From Ruegeria halocynthiae (lineage in GTDB: Bacteria; Pseudomonadota; Alphaproteobacteria; Rhodobacterales; Rhodobacteraceae): a stretch of DNA of 64,000 bases. The position numbers and the translations under genes were made by a program. The first letter of the stretch is position 1, and each line of letters begins with the position of its first letter. Below are positions 54,092 to 64,000 of this stretch, piece by piece. A model generated the notes under the pieces. The model worked only from the letters and a program-made list of their open reading frames with translations, was not told the origin of the DNA and made no database searches. The stretch is taken from NCBI RefSeq assembly GCF_000743705.1, contig NZ_JQEZ01000001.1:922070-986069 (forward strand), in the 5' to 3' direction.

Positions 54092-54307
54092 ATGACGACA
54101 GCATACTTTCTGACAGCTACCATCGTGATCATCTGGGCATATTGCCAGACAAGAACAACGGCCCGAAACATCCGGACCGCGCGCGATTCACAATCTGGTC
54201 TATTGGATTCGCCAGTCGGCGACTGGCACCGGCCCCTATTCGAGCAAGCAGGCACCCGGCATTGGGTAAAAGAAAAACCCGCCGCAGAGGCTGCGACGGG
54301 TGGTTGA
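54092..54307 (+). CDS. Possible small single-TM protein
   Basis: 71 aa, starting 1 bp after the response-regulator stop. It begins TAYFLTATIVIIWAYCQTR, a plausible membrane anchor, followed by a polar tail. Its 3' end runs through the aspS terminator hairpin, which argues either for a chance frame or for terminator and coding overlap. No SD of note other than within the upstream gene. Confidence 0.4.
   Translation: MTTAYFLTATIVIIWAYCQTRTTARNIRTARDSQSGLLDSPVGDWHRPLFEQAGTRHWVKEKPAAEAATGG
54273..54301 (-). terminator. Intrinsic terminator after aspS
   Basis: On the minus strand an 11-bp stem with one T-G wobble (54291-54301 with 54277-54287), 3-nt loop, then TTTT. Starts 23 bp past the aspS stop. 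Confidence 0.85.
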
Positions 54308-54324
54308 TCATTTCTTCGGGTTGA

Positions 54325-56100
54325 TCATTCCTGCGGGATAATGCGCAGCCCCAGATCCATCAACTGGTCCGACGTCGGATCTGACGGCGCGTCCATCATC
54401 AGGTCTTCGGCGCGCTGGTTCATCGGGAACATCATGACCTCGCGGATGTTGGCCTCATCCGCCAGCAGCATCACGATCCGGTCGATGCCCGCAGCACAGC
54501 CGCCGTGTGGCGGTGCGCCGTAATGGAAGGCGTTGAACAGGGCACCAAAGCGGGATTTAACCTCATCCTCGCCATAGCCCGCCAGTTCAAAGGCTTTCAA
54601 CATGATTTCTGGCTTGTGGTTCCGGATCGCACCCGAAACCAGCTCGTACCCGTTACAGGCCAGATCGTACTGATACCCGCGCACATCCAGCGGATTGCCG
54701 TTCAGCGCGTCCATCCCGCCCTGCGGCATCGAGAACGGGTTGTGTTCAAAGTCGATTGCGCCGGTTTCTTCGTCCTGTTCGTAGATCGGGAAGTCGACGA
54801 TCCAGGCAAAGGCGAACCGGTCTTTTTCGGTCAGGTTAAGTTCTTCGCCAATCACATCACGTGCCTTGCCAGCGACCTTTTCAAAGGCTTTCGGCTTGCC
54901 ACCCAGGAAGAACGCTGCATCGCCAACGCCCAGACCCAACTGCTGACGGATCGCCTCGGTACGTTCGGGGCCGATGTTTTTGGCCAGCGGCCCCGCGGCC
55001 TCCATGCCGTTGCCCTGATCGCGCCAGAAGATGTAGCCCATACCGGGCAGGCCTTCTTTCTGGGCAAAGGCGTTCATGCGGTCGCAGAACTTGCGACTGC
55101 CACCAGTGGGCGCAGGGATGGCGCGGATTTCGGTACCTTCCTGCTCCAGCAGCTTCGCGAAAATCGCGAAGCCACTATCGCGGAAGTGGTCAGAGACCAC
55201 TTGCATTTTAATAGGATTGCGCAGGTCCGGCTTGTCCGAACCATACCACAACGCCGCGTCCTTATAGGAAATCTGCGGCCAGTCCTGATCGACCTTGCGG
55301 CCCCCGCCGAACTCCTCGAACACGCCAGTTAGAACCGGCTGGATCGTGTCGAACACGTCCTGCTGCTCGACAAACGACATCTCAAGGTCAAGCTGATAGA
55401 AATCGGTGGGCGAGCGGTCGGCGCGCGGGTCTTCATCGCGGAAGCACGGCGCGATCTGAAAGTATTTGTCGAAGCCCGACACCATGATCAGCTGTTTGAA
55501 CTGCTGCGGCGCCTGCGGCAGCGCGTAGAACTTTCCCGGGTGCAGGCGCGAGGGCACCAGAAAGTCGCGCGCGCCTTCAGGCGAGGAGGCGGTAATGATC
55601 GGCGTCTGATATTCACGGAAACCCTGATCCCACATGCGACGACGCATCGAGGACACCACGTCCGAGCGCAGGGTCATGTTCTGCTGCATCGCCTCGCGGC
55701 GCAGGTCCAGATAGCGATAGCGCAGGCGCGTTTCCTCGGGGTATTCCTGCTCACCAAAAACCATCAGCGGCAGTTCGTCAGCTGCGCCCAGAACCTCAAG
55801 CTCGCGCACGTAAACCTCGATTTCGCCGGTGGGCAATTTCGAGTTTACCAACTCCGGGGCACGCGCCTTGACGGTGCCGTCGATGCGGATACACCATTCG
55901 GATCGCACCTTCTCAAGCTCGGCAAAGGCGGCGCTGTCGCCGTCGCACAGAACCTGTGTCACACCGAAATGGTCGCGCAGGTCGATGAACAGCACGCCGC
56001 CGTGATCACGGACCCGATGCACCCAGCCAGACAGGCGGACGGTTTCACCAACATTGGCGGCAGTCAAAGCGGCGCAGGTGTGGCTGCGATAGGCGTGCAT
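54325..56100 (-). CDS. aspS: Aspartyl-tRNA synthetase
   Basis: 591 aa, bacterial-type AspRS. N-terminal OB-fold anticodon domain ([20 protein letters not shown]), class II motif 2 ([16 protein letters not shown]), a GAD insertion domain in the middle and motif 3 [14 protein letters not shown] near the end. Charges tRNA-Asp, and in bacteria lacking AsnRS often tRNA-Asn too. The ATG at 56100 ([12 protein letters not shown]) is the usual start; the upstream frame to 56142 is spurious. Last gene of a leftward cluster starting at pabB. Confidence 0.96.
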   Translation of the reverse strand: MHAYRSHTCAALTAANVGETVRLSGWVHRVRDHGGVLFIDLRDHFGVTQVLCDGDSAAFAELEKVRSEWCIRIDGTVKARAPELVNSKLPTGEIEVYVRELEVLGAADELPLMVFGEQEYPEETRLRYRYLDLRREAMQQNMTLRSDVVSSMRRRMWDQGFREYQTPIITASSPEGARDFLVPSRLHPGKFYALPQAPQQFKQLIMVSGFDKYFQIAPCFRDEDPRADRSPTDFYQLDLEMSFVEQQDVFDTIQPVLTGVFEEFGGGRKVDQDWPQISYKDAALWYGSDKPDLRNPIKMQVVSDHFRDSGFAIFAKLLEQEGTEIRAIPAPTGGSRKFCDRMNAFAQKEGLPGMGYIFWRDQGNGMEAAGPLAKNIGPERTEAIRQQLGLGVGDAAFFLGGKPKAFEKVAGKARDVIGEELNLTEKDRFAFAWIVDFPIYEQDEETGAIDFEHNPFSMPQGGMDALNGNPLDVRGYQYDLACNGYELVSGAIRNHKPEIMLKAFELAGYGEDEVKSRFGALFNAFHYGAPPHGGCAAGIDRIVMLLADEANIREVMMFPMNQRAEDLMMDAPSDPTSDQLMDLGLRIIPQE

Positions 56101-56178
56101 GGAAATATCCCTTCGGGCGCAGAATTCGTCGCGCCGATACACCCCGTCAGGCCCGGAAAGTCAAGGCAGGTCAGGTCG

Positions 56179-56850
56179 TCAAAACGGTCTTTGCACGTTA
56201 CCCGAATAGAAATAGATGCCCAGACCGGCGGCAAAGATGATATTGCCCGCTATCGCGTGCAGCAGAACCGCATAGAAAAACGACCCGCGTTTGCGATAAG
56301 CCCATGTGAACAGCAGCCCCCCGGCAAAGGTCATGGCCGCCACGATCCAGCTCCAATACATTAGATGGGCCAGCGAAAACAAAGCGGCGTTCAGCAGATA
56401 GGCGGCCCGACCATTGGGCAGAATCGCGTGATAGCGCCGGAAAAACAGGGACCGGAACAACAGCTCTTGCGGCAGGGCGGACAGCAGCGGATAGCCAAGC
56501 CAGATCACGGCCAGAAACTCGGGCCGGTTGCGCAGCAGGAAAAACGCCGCCTCCGGGCGGGTCAACATCACAAGTGTTGCACAAAAAAGTGTCATCGCGA
56601 TCGCAAACGCGGCGACTTCGCCCCAGGACCAGCTGCGCCAGTTGTACAGCAGTTCGGCCCAGGCGAAGCCCGGCGTGAAGTGAAGTAACACGATGCCAAT
56701 CGCCGTGAAGGTGAACAGCGACGGAAACATCCAATTCGGAGGAAAGAAGACCGCGATCAGCACGGGCACGGCGATGAAGAACAGTCCGAATTCCAGACGC
56801 AGCCGCAAATGCGGTGCCGCGCGATCCGCCCAATCGGTTTGTTTGCTCAC
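56179..56850 (-). CDS. CPBP-family intramembrane protein (Rce1-like)
   Basis: 223 aa with six or more TM helices. The CPBP/ABI motifs are present but motif 1 reads PQELLFRSLFFRRY (QE instead of EE before xxxR). Motif 2 is FSLAHL and motif 3 HAIAGN. Family members are glutamate-type membrane proteases or peptide-processing/immunity proteins. Losing one of the two Glu may still leave activity, since the second Glu and the His residues remain. The start overlaps the pabC stop (ATGA). Confidence 0.85.
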   Translation of the reverse strand: MSKQTDWADRAAPHLRLRLEFGLFFIAVPVLIAVFFPPNWMFPSLFTFTAIGIVLLHFTPGFAWAELLYNWRSWSWGEVAAFAIAMTLFCATLVMLTRPEAAFFLLRNRPEFLAVIWLGYPLLSALPQELLFRSLFFRRYHAILPNGRAAYLLNAALFSLAHLMYWSWIVAAMTFAGGLLFTWAYRKRGSFFYAVLLHAIAGNIIFAAGLGIYFYSGNVQRPF

Positions 56851-57494
56851 TGTAACGCCAACTCCGCCCGGATCAGACCACGCAACGAATTACCTACATA
56901 GAGTTTTTCCGCGTTTTTCAGATCGGTCAAGGACAAGACGGACTCGGCAACCTGTTTATTTTCAAGACGTTCTTCCCGCAAAACGCCGGGCAACAGCCCG
57001 CAGGACAACGCAGGCGTCAGGCGGGGCCCGTCGGGCATGTCCAGAAACAGGTTGGTGATCGTGCCTTCGCACAGTTCATTGCGGTGGTTCAGGAACAAAA
57101 CCTCGTCGATACCATCTGGCAAGGCCGCACGCGCCTGATCGTAAACGGCGCGCTGCGTTGTCTTGTGCCGCAACCAGACATCCGACGCGGTCAATCGGGT
57201 CTGGGCGATGGCGACCCTCCACACCGGTGGGTTTTCGGCCAACGGGCCGGTTGTCACGTCAACCTGCCCGTCCGCCGCCAGGGTCAGACGACACCGCAGC
57301 GGTGACGGTCCGGCGACCCCTTCCAGCGCCGCAACGGCCTGTCCTGTGTCGAAAGGCAAGCCCAACGCCGCAGCCGAGCGTGCCATGCGGGCCAGATGCC
57401 GGTCGCGCCGCACAAGCCCCTGCCCGGGCCGAAAGGCTAGCGTTTCGATTACGCGGAAGTCAGGATCATCTGGTGGGCAAAGCGGGCTTTCCAT
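56847..57494 (-). CDS. pabC: Aminodeoxychorismate lyase (class IV aminotransferase, PabC)
   Basis: 215 aa, short PabC. PLP fold IV features are FRPGQGLVRRDRHLARMARS, LRHKTTQRAVYDQARA with the probable PLP Lys, and EVLFLNHRNELCEGTITNLFL. Releases pyruvate from aminodeoxychorismate to give 4-aminobenzoate for folate. The reading frame begins inside the 3' end of pabB (46-bp overlap), giving tight coupling. Followed by the CPBP gene. Confidence 0.88.
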   Translation of the reverse strand: MESPLCPPDDPDFRVIETLAFRPGQGLVRRDRHLARMARSAAALGLPFDTGQAVAALEGVAGPSPLRCRLTLAADGQVDVTTGPLAENPPVWRVAIAQTRLTASDVWLRHKTTQRAVYDQARAALPDGIDEVLFLNHRNELCEGTITNLFLDMPDGPRLTPALSCGLLPGVLREERLENKQVAESVLSLTDLKNAEKLYVGNSLRGLIRAELALQ

Positions 57495-58582
57495 AACGCT
57501 TCCTCATATTCGGATGGGGCCGTGCTGTCCCAGACCACGCCGCCGCCGACGTTCAAGGTGGCCGTGCCATCTTCAACCATCAGGGTACGGATCGCCACAT
57601 TGAATTCCGACCGCCCATCTGGCGCGGCCCAGCCGATGGCCCCGCAGTAGATATCGCGCGACCAAGGCTCAAGCTCGGACAGAACCTCCATCGCGCGGAT
57701 CTTGGGCGCGCCGGTGATCGAACCGCAGGGGAACAGCGCCGTCAGGATGTCGGACAGTTCCGCCCCAAGATGCAGCTGTGCCTGCACCAGCGAGATCATC
57801 TGATGCACGGTGGCATAGGTTTCGACCTTGAACAGTTCGGGCACTTTGACGGACCCGGGCAGCGCGACGCGGCTGATATCATTGCGCAACAGGTCGACGA
57901 TCATCAGGTTTTCGGCCCGGTTCTTTTCGTCGACCGACAAAAACGCCCGGCGGCGCGCGTCTTCGGCCATATCCTCGCTACGCGGTTGCGTCCCCTTCAT
58001 GGGGCGCGTTTCGATGCTGCGATCCGCGCCGGTGCGAAAGAACAGCTCTGGCGAGCGGCTGAGCAGATCGGGCAGATCGTCCTGTTCGACCAGCGCGCCG
58101 TGGCCCACCGTTTGACCAGCGGCCAACGCAGCATAAAGCGCAGCACTGTTGCCCGCGACGGTCAGGTCAATCGGAAAGGTCAGGTTGGCCTGATAGATAT
58201 CCCCTGCCCCGATGGCATCATGCACGTGACGGAAGGCACGGGTATAGCGCGCCTCGTCCCAGCGCGGTGCAAAACCTATGACACCACCATCTGCTGGGGG
58301 CAGATCGCGTTGTATGGGCGCGTCAAAGACCCCAAAACACATCAGCGGCAGGCGGCGGTCATTGGGCATACGGTGCGACAGGCGTGGCTCCAGGGCAAAC
58401 CCCAGCTCGTAACTGGCATAGCCCGCCAGCCATGCGCCTAGGGCGCGCGCCTCATCCAGCGCCGCCATCGCCTGGGGCACGTCCTCCGCAGTGTCGGCGC
58501 GGATCACCCTGTCTGGCCGGTCGAAACTGGTTCCCGGTCCGGCCGGCCCCTGATCGAAACGAATACGCAAGTGCATCCTCAT
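57449..58582 (-). CDS. pabB: Aminodeoxychorismate synthase component I (PabB)
   Basis: 377 aa chorismate-binding enzyme. Contains ETRPMKGTQPR, MIVDLLRNDISRVA, FPCGSITGAPKIRAME and EPWSRDIYCGAIGW. Makes 4-amino-4-deoxychorismate from chorismate with ammonia from PabA. It lacks most of the N-terminal tryptophan-binding domain of TrpE, favouring PabB. First gene of the pabB-pabC-CPBP unit. Confidence 0.93.
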   Translation of the reverse strand: MRMHLRIRFDQGPAGPGTSFDRPDRVIRADTAEDVPQAMAALDEARALGAWLAGYASYELGFALEPRLSHRMPNDRRLPLMCFGVFDAPIQRDLPPADGGVIGFAPRWDEARYTRAFRHVHDAIGAGDIYQANLTFPIDLTVAGNSAALYAALAAGQTVGHGALVEQDDLPDLLSRSPELFFRTGADRSIETRPMKGTQPRSEDMAEDARRRAFLSVDEKNRAENLMIVDLLRNDISRVALPGSVKVPELFKVETYATVHQMISLVQAQLHLGAELSDILTALFPCGSITGAPKIRAMEVLSELEPWSRDIYCGAIGWAAPDGRSEFNVAIRTLMVEDGTATLNVGGGVVWDSTAPSEYEEALWKARFAHQMILTSA

Positions 58583-58752
58583 TTGCCGTGTTGCGCGGTA
58601 TAGAGATTACGGCGACAAGGGAAAGAGGGGAAAGCGGCAAATTCGCGCCCGTTTCCGATACCTCTTGAACCTTTTCGCGCGGTCCCTATAACGCAGGACA
58701 ATTTGGGCGCATGGGGGCGTCCTGACTCGCAGACAACCAAAGGAACAGGGCC

Positions 58753-61700
58753 ATGCCGAGAAGAACCGACATCCAGTCGATCATGATCATCGGGGCGGGA
58801 CCCATTGTTATCGGTCAGGCTTGCGAGTTCGACTATTCCGGCGCTCAGGCCTGCAAGGCGCTGCGGGAAGAAGGCTACCGGGTTATTCTGGTGAACTCAA
58901 ACCCCGCCACGATCATGACCGACCCCGGCCTGGCCGACGCCACCTATATCGAACCGATCACGCCCGAGGTTGTCGCCAAGATCATCGAGAAAGAACGTCC
59001 CGACGCCTTGCTACCGACCATGGGCGGGCAAACCGGGTTGAACACCTCGCTGGCGCTGGAAGAGATGGGCGTGCTTGAGGAATTCGGCGTTGAGATGATT
59101 GGTGCGACCCGCGACGCCATCGAAATGGCCGAAGACCGCAAACTGTTCCGCGAAGCGATGGACCGGCTTGGTATCGAAAACCCCAAGGCCACTATCGTCA
59201 CCGCCCCCAAACGCGAAGACGGCAGCACCGATCTGGACGCAGGCGTGCAGATCGCGCTGGGTGATTTGGAGGGCATCGGCCTACCCGCCATCATCCGCCC
59301 GGCCTTTACCATGGGCGGCACCGGCGGCGGCGTGGCCTATAACCGCGAGGATTATATCCATTTCTGCCGCACCGGCATGGACGCCTCGCCGGTAAACCAG
59401 ATTCTTGTCGATGAATCGCTGTTGGGCTGGAAAGAATTTGAGATGGAGGTTGTTCGCGACAAGGCGGACAACGCCATCATCGTCTGTTCCATTGAAAACA
59501 TTGACCCGATGGGCGTGCATACCGGTGACTCGATCACTGTGGCCCCTGCGCTGACGCTGACCGACAAGGAATACCAGATCATGCGCAACGGCTCGATCGC
59601 CGTTCTGCGTGAAATCGGCGTGGAAACCGGCGGATCGAACGTTCAGTGGGCAATCAACCCCGACGATGGCCGCATGGTCGTGATCGAGATGAACCCGCGG
59701 GTGTCGCGATCGTCTGCACTGGCCTCCAAAGCGACCGGTTTCCCGATTGCCAAGATCGCGGCCAAGCTGGCCGTTGGGTATACGCTGGACGAGTTGGACA
59801 ATGACATCACCAAGGTCACACCTGCCAGCTTTGAACCGACCATTGATTATGTCGTCACCAAGATCCCGAAATTCGCCTTTGAGAAATTCCCGGGTTCTGA
59901 ACCGTATCTGACCACAGCCATGAAATCGGTGGGTGAGGCGATGTCCATCGGCCGCACCATCCACGAATCGATGCAAAAGGCGCTGGCCTCGATGGAATCG
60001 GGTCTGACCGGCTTTGATGAGATCGAAATCCCCGGCCTGAACGTAGGTGTCTGGGACGAGGCCGACGACAAGGCCGCCGTAATCAAGGCGATCAGCCAGC
60101 AGACACCTGACCGTTTGCGCACCGTTGCGCAGGCGATGCGGCATGGTTTGACCGATGACGAAATCTTTGGTGTCACCAAGTTCGACCCGTGGTTTCTGGC
60201 CCGCATCCGCGAGATCATCGAAGCCGAAAGCCAGCTGCGCAAAGACGGCCTGCCGGAGACCGAAGAAGGCATTCGCAAACTGAAGATGCTGGGCTTCACC
60301 GACGCGCGTCTGGGCAACCTGACCGGCACGCCCGAAACCGACATCCGCCGCGCTCGCCGCAATCTGGGCGTTACGGCCGTGTTCAAACGCATCGACACCT
60401 GCGCGGCCGAGTTCGAGGCGCAGACGCCCTATATGTACTCGACCTATGAGGCCCCAATGATGGGCGACGTGGAATGCGAAGCACGTCCATCAGATCGTAA
60501 GAAGGTGGTCATCCTCGGCGGTGGCCCCAACCGGATCGGTCAGGGGATCGAGTTCGACTATTGCTGCTGTCACGCCTGCTTTGCGCTGACCGAGGCGGGC
60601 TATGAGACGATCATGATCAACTGCAACCCCGAGACTGTCAGCACCGACTATGACACCTCGGATCGTTTGTATTTCGAACCGCTGACCTTTGAACATGTCA
60701 TGGAAATCCTCACCAAGGAACAGGACAACGGCACGCTGCACGGCGTAGTCGTCCAGTATGGCGGCCAAACGCCGCTGAAACTGGCCAACGCGCTGGAAGC
60801 GGAAGGTATTCCAATTCTGGGCACCACGCCCGACGCGATTGATCTGGCCGAAGACCGCGAACGCTTTCAGGCGCTGGTCAATGATCTGGGATTGAAACAG
60901 CCCAATAACGGCATCGCCTCAACCGATGAGCAGGCGCTGGAGATTGCCGAGGGCATCGGCTTTCCGCTGGTGATCCGCCCCTCTTATGTTCTGGGTGGGC
61001 GCGCGATGGAAATCGTGCGCGATATGGATCAGCTGAGGCGCTATATCAACGAAGCCGTGGTGGTTTCGGGCGACAGCCCGGTTCTGCTGGACAGCTACCT
61101 GGCCGGTGCGGTGGAACTGGATGTGGACGCAATCTGCGATGGCACCGACGTCCATGTCGCAGGCATCATGCAACATATCGAAGAGGCCGGTGTGCACTCG
61201 GGTGACAGCGCCTGTTCGCTGCCGCCCTATTCGCTGTCCAAGGACGTCATCGAACGGATCAAGGATCAGGCGTTCAAACTGGCCAAGGCGCTGAACGTTG
61301 TTGGCCTGATGAACGTGCAATTCGCCATCAAGGACGATGAGATCTACCTGATCGAGGTCAATCCGCGCGCCAGCCGCACCGTACCGTTTGTGGCCAAAGC
61401 CACAGACAGTGCGATTGCGTCAATTGCTGCGCGCGTCATGGCAGGTGAAAAACTGGCGAACTTCCCGATGCGCCCGGCCTACAAAGAAGGTCAAGACACA
61501 AAAATTGCCGACCAGATGACGCTGGCCGACCCGGATATGCCGTGGTTTTCGGTGAAAGAAGCCGTGCTGCCCTTCGCCCGCTTCCCCGGTGTCGATACCA
61601 TTCTGGGCCCGGAAATGCGCTCGACCGGCGAGGTCATGGGCTGGGACCGCGACTTCCCGCGCGCCTTCCTCAAGGCCCAGATGGGCGCGGGCATGGTGCT

Positions 61701-62097
61701 ACCCTCCGAGGGTTGCGCGTTCATCTCGATCAAGGATGCCGACAAGACCGCGGCGATGCTTGAAGCCGCTCAGGTTCTGACCGCACAAGGCTTCACGCTT
61801 GTTGCCACACGCGGCACGCAATCCTGGCTGGCCGAACAAGGCGTGGCCTGTGACGTGGTCAACAAGGTCTATGAAGGCCGCCCGGATGTGGCAGACATGC
61901 TCAAGGACGGTCAGGTGCAGCTGGTGATGAACACGACCGAGGGCGCGCAGGCTGTCGAAGACAGCAAGGCGATCCGCTCAATCGCGCTCTATGACAAGAT
62001 CCCCTACTTCACAACGGCCGCTGCAAGCCACGCCGCAGCGCTGGCCATCAAGGCGCAGGCCGAAGGGGATGTCGAGGTGAAGTCGCTGCAAGGCTGA
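58753..62097 (+). CDS. carB: Carbamoyl-phosphate synthase large subunit
   Basis: 1114 aa, full length. Two ATP-grasp halves: carboxyphosphate half ([20 protein letters not shown] near 13-35) and carbamoyl-phosphate half ([19 protein letters not shown] near 587). Between them an oligomerisation domain, and from about 960 an MGS-like allosteric domain ([17 protein letters not shown]). Makes carbamoyl phosphate for arginine and pyrimidines using ammonia from CarA, which is not adjacent. SD AAAGGAACAGG. Terminator follows. Confidence 0.97.
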   Translation: MPRRTDIQSIMIIGAGPIVIGQACEFDYSGAQACKALREEGYRVILVNSNPATIMTDPGLADATYIEPITPEVVAKIIEKERPDALLPTMGGQTGLNTSLALEEMGVLEEFGVEMIGATRDAIEMAEDRKLFREAMDRLGIENPKATIVTAPKREDGSTDLDAGVQIALGDLEGIGLPAIIRPAFTMGGTGGGVAYNREDYIHFCRTGMDASPVNQILVDESLLGWKEFEMEVVRDKADNAIIVCSIENIDPMGVHTGDSITVAPALTLTDKEYQIMRNGSIAVLREIGVETGGSNVQWAINPDDGRMVVIEMNPRVSRSSALASKATGFPIAKIAAKLAVGYTLDELDNDITKVTPASFEPTIDYVVTKIPKFAFEKFPGSEPYLTTAMKSVGEAMSIGRTIHESMQKALASMESGLTGFDEIEIPGLNVGVWDEADDKAAVIKAISQQTPDRLRTVAQAMRHGLTDDEIFGVTKFDPWFLARIREIIEAESQLRKDGLPETEEGIRKLKMLGFTDARLGNLTGTPETDIRRARRNLGVTAVFKRIDTCAAEFEAQTPYMYSTYEAPMMGDVECEARPSDRKKVVILGGGPNRIGQGIEFDYCCCHACFALTEAGYETIMINCNPETVSTDYDTSDRLYFEPLTFEHVMEILTKEQDNGTLHGVVVQYGGQTPLKLANALEAEGIPILGTTPDAIDLAEDRERFQALVNDLGLKQPNNGIASTDEQALEIAEGIGFPLVIRPSYVLGGRAMEIVRDMDQLRRYINEAVVVSGDSPVLLDSYLAGAVELDVDAICDGTDVHVAGIMQHIEEAGVHSGDSACSLPPYSLSKDVIERIKDQAFKLAKALNVVGLMNVQFAIKDDEIYLIEVNPRASRTVPFVAKATDSAIASIAARVMAGEKLANFPMRPAYKEGQDTKIADQMTLADPDMPWFSVKEAVLPFARFPGVDTILGPEMRSTGEVMGWDRDFPRAFLKAQMGAGMVLPSEGCAFISIKDADKTAAMLEAAQVLTAQGFTLVATRGTQSWLAEQGVACDVVNKVYEGRPDVADMLKDGQVQLVMNTTEGAQAVEDSKAIRSIALYDKIPYFTTAAASHAAALAIKAQAEGDVEVKSLQG

Positions 62098-62123
62098 TGC
62101 GCCCCACACGAACAAAAAAAGCA

Positions 62124-62152
62124 AAACCCCCGGTCTGTGACCGGGGGTTTTT
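62124..62152 (+). terminator. Intrinsic terminator after carB
   Basis: A perfect 11-bp stem AAACCCCCGGT/ACCGGGGGTTT (62124-62134, 62140-62150), 5-nt loop, T's after, and A-rich in front. It can act on both strands in the carB/RND convergent gap. Confidence 0.9.
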
Positions 62153-62155
62153 CAT

Positions 62156-64000
62156 TTAAACAGCGCTTTGCTGTGCGGTCTTCCTTCGCTCTTCCGGCAG
62201 GAAGAACACCATATAGAACACCGGGGCCGCCACCATCGTCAGGATGGTGGCAAAGGCCAGCCCGCCCATGATCGTCACCGCCATCGACTTGAAAAAGGCA
62301 TCCGTCAACAACGGCGCCATACCCAGAATGGTGGTGATCGCAGCCAGCATGACCGGGCGCAGGCGGGATACCGATGCCTCAACAATCGACTCGCGCAGCC
62401 CTTTGCCGGTCTCGCGGACAAGGTCGATCTCTTCGACCAGAACAATGCCGTTCTTGATCAGCATCCCCGACAGGCTGAGCAGCCCCAGCAGCGCGGTGAA
62501 CGTGAAAGGCAGCCCGGTGCCCAATAGGCCGATCACCACGCCGTTCACCGACATCGGCACCAACAGCCAGATGATGATCGGCTGGCGTATCGCGTTAAAG
62601 ATCAACACCGAGATCAGCACCATGATCAACAGGCTCAGCGGCAATTGACGTCCCAGGCTGGCGTTTGCATCGCCCGAGGCTTCGAACTCACCCCCCCATT
62701 CCATCCGATACCCCGGGGGCAGTTCCATTTCCTCAATGGCCTGACGCACCTCGGAATGCACCTGTGCCGCCGTCATGCCCGGCGGGATGTCGGCACCGAC
62801 GGTGATGGTCAGCACACGATCCCGGCGATGAACCAGAGTGTTGAGGGATTTGTATTCGAACCCGTCGACCATCTGTTCAATGGGAACAAAATTTTCCGAC
62901 TGGTTCGAATACACGACCTGATCCACGATCGAGTAATCCCCGTCTGCGGGACGACGCAGGATAATTGGAATCAGACGGTCACGTTCGCGAAGCACGCCGC
63001 CCGTGATCCCATCCGTCGAAAATTGCAGCGTGGCGGCGATGTCCTCGCGGGTTACCCCGGCTGTCTGCGCGCGCTCGGTCGCATAGATCGGCTGAACCGC
63101 CAGCTCCTGTTCGCGCCAGTCGTGGTACACGTTCAGCGCATTCTTGGACGCGCCGCGCATCACCTGCACCGCCTCATCCGCCAATTGACGCAGAACGGCC
63201 GGATCACTGCCAGAGAAACGCGCCTGAATCGGGTCACCCCCGCCAGGGCCAAAGATCAGCCGCTTGGTGCGGAACTTGCCTTCGGAGAATTGCGCGGAAC
63301 CAAACGCCTCAAGATCTGCCTGCAACGCTGGAATGTCGTCCAGGGTTTCCGTACGGATGATCATGTGACCATAGCTGGAACTTGGCTTTTCAGCGTCATA
63401 GGTCAGCAGGAAGCGGGTCGCGCCCTGCCCGACAAAAGTGGCAACGGAAACAACATCATCACGTTGGGCCAGCCAGTCCTCGAATACCGTCATGTCCTGC
63501 GCTGTGCGGGCGATGGGCGTGCCCTGCGGCAAGTTGTAGTGCACAAAGAACAGCGGCGTGTTCGAATCCGGAAAGAACTGCTGCCGCACCAGGCCGAACC
63601 CGGCGAAACACACCACCGTGACCCCCACCAGCCCGGCGATGACCAGCCAGCGGAACCGCAGAGCCCAGCGCAGAACGCTGCCGTAGATACGGAACATGAG
63701 GCCACTATAGGCATCCGCCGCGCCTTCTTTGCCCTGTTTGAAGAAGTAGTGACCCAGCATTGGCGTCACAGTCAGAGCCAGCACCCAGCTGAGCAACAGC
63801 GAAATTCCGATTACCGCAAACAAAGAGAACAGGAATTCACCCGTTGAATCAGGGCTTAAACCGATGCCCGCAAATGCCATGATGCCAATGACCGTGGCCC
63901 CCAACAGCGGGATCTGGGTTTTAGACGCGGCCTCGTCCGCGGCATCGCGCGAGTTTTTGCCGCGCTGCATGGCGATCTGCATCCCCTCGGCCACCACGAT
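62156..64000 (-). CDS. RND-family efflux transporter inner-membrane subunit (partial)
   Basis: C-terminal about 614 residues of an AcrB-type protein whose N-terminal part lies beyond the right edge; the frame is open at base 64000. Seen are the second TM bundle (ALLGLLSLSGMLIKNGIVLVEEID, MAPLLTDAFFKSMAVTIMGG) and the first bundle segment GATVIGIMAFAGIGLSPDS, with the large periplasmic domain between. It uses proton antiport and a periplasmic adaptor to export drugs or other solutes. The periplasmic loop appearance (FVGQGATRFLLTYD) fits the HAE1-like, multidrug/solvent branch rather than the metal (CusA) branch. Confidence 0.93.
   Translation of the reverse strand: MVVAEGMQIAMQRGKNSRDAADEAASKTQIPLLGATVIGIMAFAGIGLSPDSTGEFLFSLFAVIGISLLLSWVLALTVTPMLGHYFFKQGKEGAADAYSGLMFRIYGSVLRWALRFRWLVIAGLVGVTVVCFAGFGLVRQQFFPDSNTPLFFVHYNLPQGTPIARTAQDMTVFEDWLAQRDDVVSVATFVGQGATRFLLTYDAEKPSSSYGHMIIRTETLDDIPALQADLEAFGSAQFSEGKFRTKRLIFGPGGGDPIQARFSGSDPAVLRQLADEAVQVMRGASKNALNVYHDWREQELAVQPIYATERAQTAGVTREDIAATLQFSTDGITGGVLRERDRLIPIILRRPADGDYSIVDQVVYSNQSENFVPIEQMVDGFEYKSLNTLVHRRDRVLTITVGADIPPGMTAAQVHSEVRQAIEEMELPPGYRMEWGGEFEASGDANASLGRQLPLSLLIMVLISVLIFNAIRQPIIIWLLVPMSVNGVVIGLLGTGLPFTFTALLGLLSLSGMLIKNGIVLVEEIDLVRETGKGLRESIVEASVSRLRPVMLAAITTILGMAPLLTDAFFKSMAVTIMGGLAFATILTMVAAPVFYMVFFLPEERRKTAQQSAV

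Noticed and set aside
62645-63847. 400-codon open frame antisense to the RND gene
   Set aside because: Shadow of the transporter's periplasmic domain; no protein-like features.

Overview
The window looks like chromosomal DNA of a Rhodobacterales alphaproteobacterium of the marine Roseobacter type. Pointers are the gene families and their pairings (bhcRABCD, mce next to a small DUF1467-like membrane protein, tandem small Cys-rich proteins, Tat-exported PhoX), uniformly GC-rich codon use, dense operons with ATGA stop/start overlaps, and good Shine-Dalgarno (SD) sequences. I see no insertion sequence, prophage, CRISPR array or rRNA. The only RNA gene is tRNA-Gly(UCC). No gene-free stretch exceeds about 300 bp.

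Layout, left to right. 1-3.07 kb: end of a peptide-type ABC importer (permease, permease, double ATPase) closed by a terminator. 3.15-8.8 kb: a type I phosphodiesterase-like enzyme, an HSL-type hydrolase coupled to an AMP-forming acyl-CoA synthetase, and an MsbA-like ABC exporter, then tRNA-Gly. 9.1-19.15 kb: a divergent amino-sugar locus. Leftward: BadF-type kinase, GntR/UTRA regulator, SIS-type deaminase, nagA. Rightward: murQ, solute-binding protein, two permeases, Gfo/Idh/MocA oxidoreductase, ATPase. Together these encode uptake and conversion of GlcNAc and probably MurNAc to fructose-6-P. The shared intergenic region carries two mirror-image pairs of GGTATT repeats that are likely operators. 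19.4-21.9 kb: phoX with a Pho-box-like site, and a TPR protein. 21.9-26.7 kb: Lrp-type regulator divergent from putA, then a rhomboid protease. 26.7-32.1 kb: bhcR divergent from bhcABCD, a complete beta-hydroxyaspartate cycle that turns glyoxylate and glycine into oxaloacetate.

32.1-38.9 kb: inositol-phosphatase-family suhB, metR/metF, a J-domain protein, a YHS-domain protein, a YghU-like GST, an SseB-like protein and a uracil-DNA-glycosylase-family protein. 39.1-43.6 kb: surface polysaccharide operon kpsT-kpsE-kdsA-phosphohexomutase, without kpsM here. 43.7-54.3 kb: AsmA-like protein, rimO, several small proteins (a very basic secreted protein, dgkA, a lipoprotein, a CDGSH protein, a pair of four-Cys proteins), an IMPACT-family protein, an M48 lipoprotein, DUF167, a nitroreductase, an EI24-like membrane protein, mce, and a receiver protein whose C-terminus looks like an Hpt domain without its histidine. 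54.3-62.1 kb: aspS, a CPBP membrane protein, pabC, pabB and carB. From 62.2 kb to the edge: the C-terminal part of an RND efflux pump.

All calls come from reading the sequence and recalled family knowledge; no database search was run. The beta-hydroxyaspartate cycle is striking but already described. The less explained signals are the nag operator architecture with a possibly leaderless kinase mRNA, the pseudo-Hpt response regulator, the His/Lys/Arg-rich exported protein, the four-Cys protein pair, and hairpins placed at gene ends in the amino-sugar and put regions.
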